DNA of 64,000 nucleotides from Lodderomyces elongisporus (Eukaryota; Ascomycota; Pichiomycetes; Serinales; Debaryomycetaceae), in assembly GCF_030384665.1 (NCBI RefSeq), contig NC_083674.1:186001-250000 (forward strand), written 5' to 3'. Made by a program: the position numbers and the translations under genes. Below are positions 61,109 to 64,000 of this stretch, in pieces. Numbering within the stretch: position 1 is the stretch's first letter; every line of letters begins with the position of its first letter. The notes beneath the pieces are model-generated. The model did no database searches, had not been told where the DNA came from, and saw nothing but the letters and a program-made list of their open reading frames with translations.

Positions 61109-61119
61109 GGGGGGGGGGG
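61109..61119. repeat. poly(G) tract, 11 bases
   Basis: G11 directly after GGGGT, intergenic. Confidence 0.93.
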
Positions 61120-61689
61120 CTGGACGTCGTAAGGAAGAGAGAGCGGGAAGAAGAGGGGGAGAAAGAGAGATTGGGAATGAGACCTTAGACCACCATTACT
61201 ACTCTTTGAAGTATTAAGGTGAGACTGGTACTCGTAACAAATATATCAGTAATAGCGCAATATTAATGAGTTGGTGGTGATGGTGGTGGTAGTGGTGGTG
61301 GTGGTGGAGATGTTAACAGTCACAAATAACACAATAGTTGGTAGTGACGTAAACTATTGGCTGGTGGTATTTATCACAGCTGACGTATTTCCCTTAAGAT
61401 TGCTATCTCTCTCTGTCGCCCCTTTTGATAGCAAATATTGAACACAAGCAGGCAACGGAAAAGAAAATAAATAAAATATATCTGTAAATATAAATAGATA
61501 TATATATATATAAAGAGAGAGAGAGAGAGGGAGAGATATATAAATATTTACACAATTCTCAATATTTAGCCAAAAAAAAATAGAAATCGCCTGATATCTA
61601 CCAATCACATTCCACAACAATCCCCCCCTTTTTTTTGGATAAAACCCCACAATACAACTATACATTCTTAATTGAATAAACATACACAT

Positions 61690-61729
<40 letters not shown>

Positions 61730-61806
61730 AATTAAATTAACTTAAATTACATTAAATTTTTTCTTCTTCTAAACTTTTAGTTTTTCATATTTATTTATTT
61801 CCGAAA

Positions 61807-62487
61807 ATGACAAACAGCCACAACGCCCCATCTAACGAGCAAATTAAGAAGGATCTCAAGAAGGATGCCGAAAACATTGAGAAGAAGGCAGAAGTTGAGC
61901 TTGAAAACGCTAAGGAGCAAGGCGCTGCAAAGGCCAAGGACTTGAAGAAGCAAGGTTCAGCAAAAGCTCAAGAATTGAAGAAGCAAGGTGAATTTGAGGC
62001 TGAGGCTTTGAAGGAATCTGGAAAAGAGCTTTACGAAGCTGCTAGTGAAAGAGGTCAACAAATTTACGACGATGCAAGCAAGAGGGGCGAAGAAGCTTTT
62101 GATGCTGCTAAAAAGGAGTTCAACCACTTGGAGAAGGAGGGCAAAAATCTTTGGCAACAATTTTGGTCATGGTTCCAAACCAAGTCTAGCGAAGCTGGCA
62201 AATATGTACAACAATCAGCTAGCCAAATCCAAAAGGCTTCAGGCAATGCTGTGAGCAGAGTCGGCATTGAGTTGCAGAACCCAGTTGTTGTTGCTCAATT
62301 GGTTGTAGCTGCCGGTGGTGCTGCCGCTGGATACTTGGGTTACTTGGAGAGACACAGAATCAGATCAGATAACAATGCTGTTGTTGGCATCCATGCCTCA
62401 ATCGTCACCGGATTGGTCTTGCTCGATGGTTTCTTGTTTAACAAATACTACCCACAATACGACAAAAAGAGAACAACCGTTGCTTAA
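61807..62487 (+). CDS. OM14: Probable OM14-like mitochondrial outer-membrane protein
   Basis: A 226-residue protein. The first 115 residues are highly charged, helical and repetitive in Ala-Lys-Glu (AKEQGAAKAKDLKKQGSAKA), resembling an amphipathic LEA- or apolipoprotein-like helix. The C-terminal half has two hydrophobic segments at about residues 156-177 (VVVAQLVVAAGGAAAGYLGY) and 190-212 (VVGIHASIVTGLVLLDGFLF), with HRIRSDN between them. It ends in a basic tail. This C-terminal pair is how I recall the OM14 family, abundant outer-membrane proteins that in S. cerevisiae act as a ribosome receptor at mitochondria; the S. cerevisiae protein is only 134 residues. The assignment is moderate. Strong codon bias (AAG, TTG, GCT) implies high expression. 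Confidence 0.65.
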   Translation: MTNSHNAPSNEQIKKDLKKDAENIEKKAEVELENAKEQGAAKAKDLKKQGSAKAQELKKQGEFEAEALKESGKELYEAASERGQQIYDDASKRGEEAFDAAKKEFNHLEKEGKNLWQQFWSWFQTKSSEAGKYVQQSASQIQKASGNAVSRVGIELQNPVVVAQLVVAAGGAAAGYLGYLERHRIRSDNNAVVGIHASIVTGLVLLDGFLFNKYYPQYDKKRTTVA

Positions 62488-63968
62488 GTTTTTTTTTTCT
62501 AATTTAATCCTTTATATTTCCTTGTTGTTGGCTCACAATTGTTTATAGTAGCGTGTAATGTTTATTTTTTTCAGCGATACTATTTACTAACTCTACAAAT
62601 AAATAAATAAATAAATAAATAAATTTATAAATTTATAAATCAATAAATATACTTACATTATCTTGGTTACAAATGTATATAAGTTTCTGAGAAGGAACTA
62701 CTCAACACTTTGTTAATTGAATCGATTGGACCAACTGCGTTTGTTCCTCTTTCTCCTACTCCTCCATTCTTTCCTCTTTTTGTTTTCTTAACCACAATTT
62801 TTTCCAAAACATTTAATCTAGCTTGCCTTGTTGGGGGAAAAAATAATATTTGTAATTACATATAATCAACTTTAGTACAATGAGTAACGGTAAAGATTAA
62901 ACATTTAGTTTACATATTTTGAGATGGTCACCTGACCAAACCATTTTCAGGAAAGTAGACAAAACATCTGTAGAATTTACATTAAACTTTGTCTTTATAT
63001 ATTCTTGTCAATTGGTTTTATTTATCGCAATGAAATTTTGGGTCTCGACAAAGTCACATTGCAGTTATTAACAATCTCGGCATTGACTCGATAAGATTAC
63101 AATATCTTCTACTTTAATCTTTATTAAACTTTCTTGTTATAGAATGGTTATTAGCATGATGATTATTGAAATGGGCTAAAACTTTTTCAAAACTTTTCAA
63201 TACTTTTCAAAACATTTTCAAAGGTTAAAGGTAATCTTGCCTTTAAAGGCATATAATTTCAATTGGAGTCAATACAAATACCTGCACAAACACAGCCACA
63301 GACTACATTGAACATTAAATTGCCTTATTCTTTGCCATGACTCTGTGACAACAAAAAAAAGTGTACAAAATCAACAAAACAAAAGGGAACAGAAGGAAAA
63401 GTTGAAGCGTGAAAGAACTTAGCTCAGCTACAAACCTGGCAATGAACCGGTAATGAAAAAAAATAAAAAAAAAAACAAAACAACCAAACTGTTTTATTCC
63501 GGTTCACAAGCAAGCTCAAAGTGCATCGGGGAGAAAGGAGAAGTATATGCTACTTGTGGTAATATGTTTGAATACTAAGAGCAAGTAAATGGAAGAGGAC
63601 TATACTAAAAAAAAAAAAAAAAAGAAAAGAACAAAAAAAACAGTGAGAACGGCATTTTCATTGATTTGATGGGTTGAGTGTCACATGTCTACCCGTCCTT
63701 TTTATCTTTGTCAACTTGCACAGGACTAAACTTTCGTATAAATGATGTAATTCATGTGAGTGAATGTTTCTGAATTATTAATATTGGTTTCGTTTCGTTT
63801 CTTCTTTAGGCTTAGCATTACCTGAGGTTTTGCCCATCACTGAAGAGGAACAATAAAAAAGAAAAAAGAGGCGACAAACAAAATGTGTCCAAACGTAAAC
63901 GCCGAGTCAAAAAAATTAAAAAAATAAAAAAGTCAAAAAAAAAAAAACAAACGCCATTTCTGGCAAAT
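62488..63968. other. 1.5-kb spacer 3' of OM14 up to the right edge
   Basis: AT-rich. It has an AAAT tetranucleotide run (62597-62625), a TACTAAC at 62585-62591 with no donor or acceptor site to go with it, TTTTCAAAAC repeats (63184-63222) and A-runs. No gene recognised. If a gene begins at 63969, this is its promoter. Confidence 0.6.
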
Positions 63969-64000
63969 ATGAACAACATAACCACGGAAACTGCACACGA
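63969..64000 (+). CDS. Possible start of a gene running off the right edge
   Basis: An ATG at 63969 opens a frame of ten codons (MNNITTETAH) to the window end, after a long gene-free A-rich stretch. Too short to identify; it may be chance. Confidence 0.2.
   Translation, partial: MNNITTETAH

Larger units (their letters stand above)
59665..61806. other. 2.1-kb divergent spacer RPS2 / OM14
   Basis: Contains the RPS2 promoter (59665-60000), a CTCTCT run (59940-59970), AGAGA and GTAGTACCAAGTAGCACC repeats (60385-60420), poly(C) and poly(G) tracts (60694-60707, 61109-61119), ATA/ATAATAGT repeats (60930-60990), a GGTGGT array (61270-61310), and TA and GA repeats (61500-61530, 61690-61715). No gene or RNA recognised. 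Frames at 60035-60295 and 61354-61728 are spacer-like. Confidence 0.7.

Noticed and set aside
60035..61728. Two minus-strand frames in the RPS2-OM14 spacer
   Set aside because: Ile/Tyr and Ser/Leu repeats reflect TA and GA microsatellites.
62585..62591. TACTAAC branch-point sequence 3' of OM14
   Set aside because: There is no upstream GTATGT-type donor and no acceptor AG at a suitable distance.
63781..63837. 19-codon frame on the minus strand starting MGKTSGNAKPKEE
   Set aside because: It resembles ribosomal-protein N-termini only superficially; no donor consensus or following exon was found.

Overview
This window is nuclear chromosomal DNA from a budding yeast. Genes are compact, mostly intronless and separated by AT-rich spacers. 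The one clear intron has GTATGT and TACTAAC signals, and the proteins look like those of the Candida (CUG-Ser) clade. Extreme poly-Gln, poly-Asn and poly-Ser runs, plus an abundance of microsatellites, fit Lodderomyces elongisporus or a close relative of the Candida parapsilosis group. That species call is inference; the CUG code is not proven from this sequence alone.

Layout, left to right. 1-15.4 kb: a Zn2Cys6 regulator cut by the left edge, the meiotic HORMA protein HOP1, a flavin monooxygenase (FMO1), a second Zn2Cys6 regulator with a stretched zinc cluster, an unrecognised acidic protein, mitochondrial AIM9 and the TRAPP subunit TRS20. 16-30 kb: an unrecognised Ser-rich protein, Mediator MED22/SRB6, a probable MTC4, a thioredoxin-PITH protein, mitochondrial MDM38, dUTPase (DUT1), a DUF1746-like membrane protein and eIF4A (TIF1). 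30-48 kb: glycogenin, spliced RPS21, tRNA m5U methyltransferase TRM2, a GCR1_C-domain regulator, sphingoid-base phosphate phosphatase LCB3 and a Rho GTPase (RHO4-like). 50-64 kb: COQ8, BRE4, NAB2, RPS2, a probable OM14 and possibly the first codons of a gene at the right edge. No tRNA, rRNA, transposon, CRISPR array, centromere or telomere was recognised.

The genes are ordinary housekeeping and regulatory loci and form no dedicated cluster. Two promoters carry readable logic. DUT1 has two MluI cell-cycle boxes, and RPS21 has adjacent Cbf1- and Tbf1-type sites, as expected for Candida ribosomal-protein genes.

The most striking pattern is that five conserved genes are broken by tiny lesions although the rest of each frame is intact: AIM9 (+1 T), the thioredoxin-PITH gene (-1 T), DUT1 (net +2), TIF1 (-1, inside the DEAD box) and MTC4 (one in-frame TAG). 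TIF1 and DUT1 functions are essential, so assembly or sequencing error, or one bad haplotype, is the likeliest cause. Automatic annotation of this record will split or truncate these genes. I found no convincing new multi-gene system. The best leads for unknown biology are the stretched zinc cluster at 7331-10132, the MTC4 stop codon, the long poly(G)/poly(C) tracts between genes, and a few small unassigned reading frames in the large spacers.
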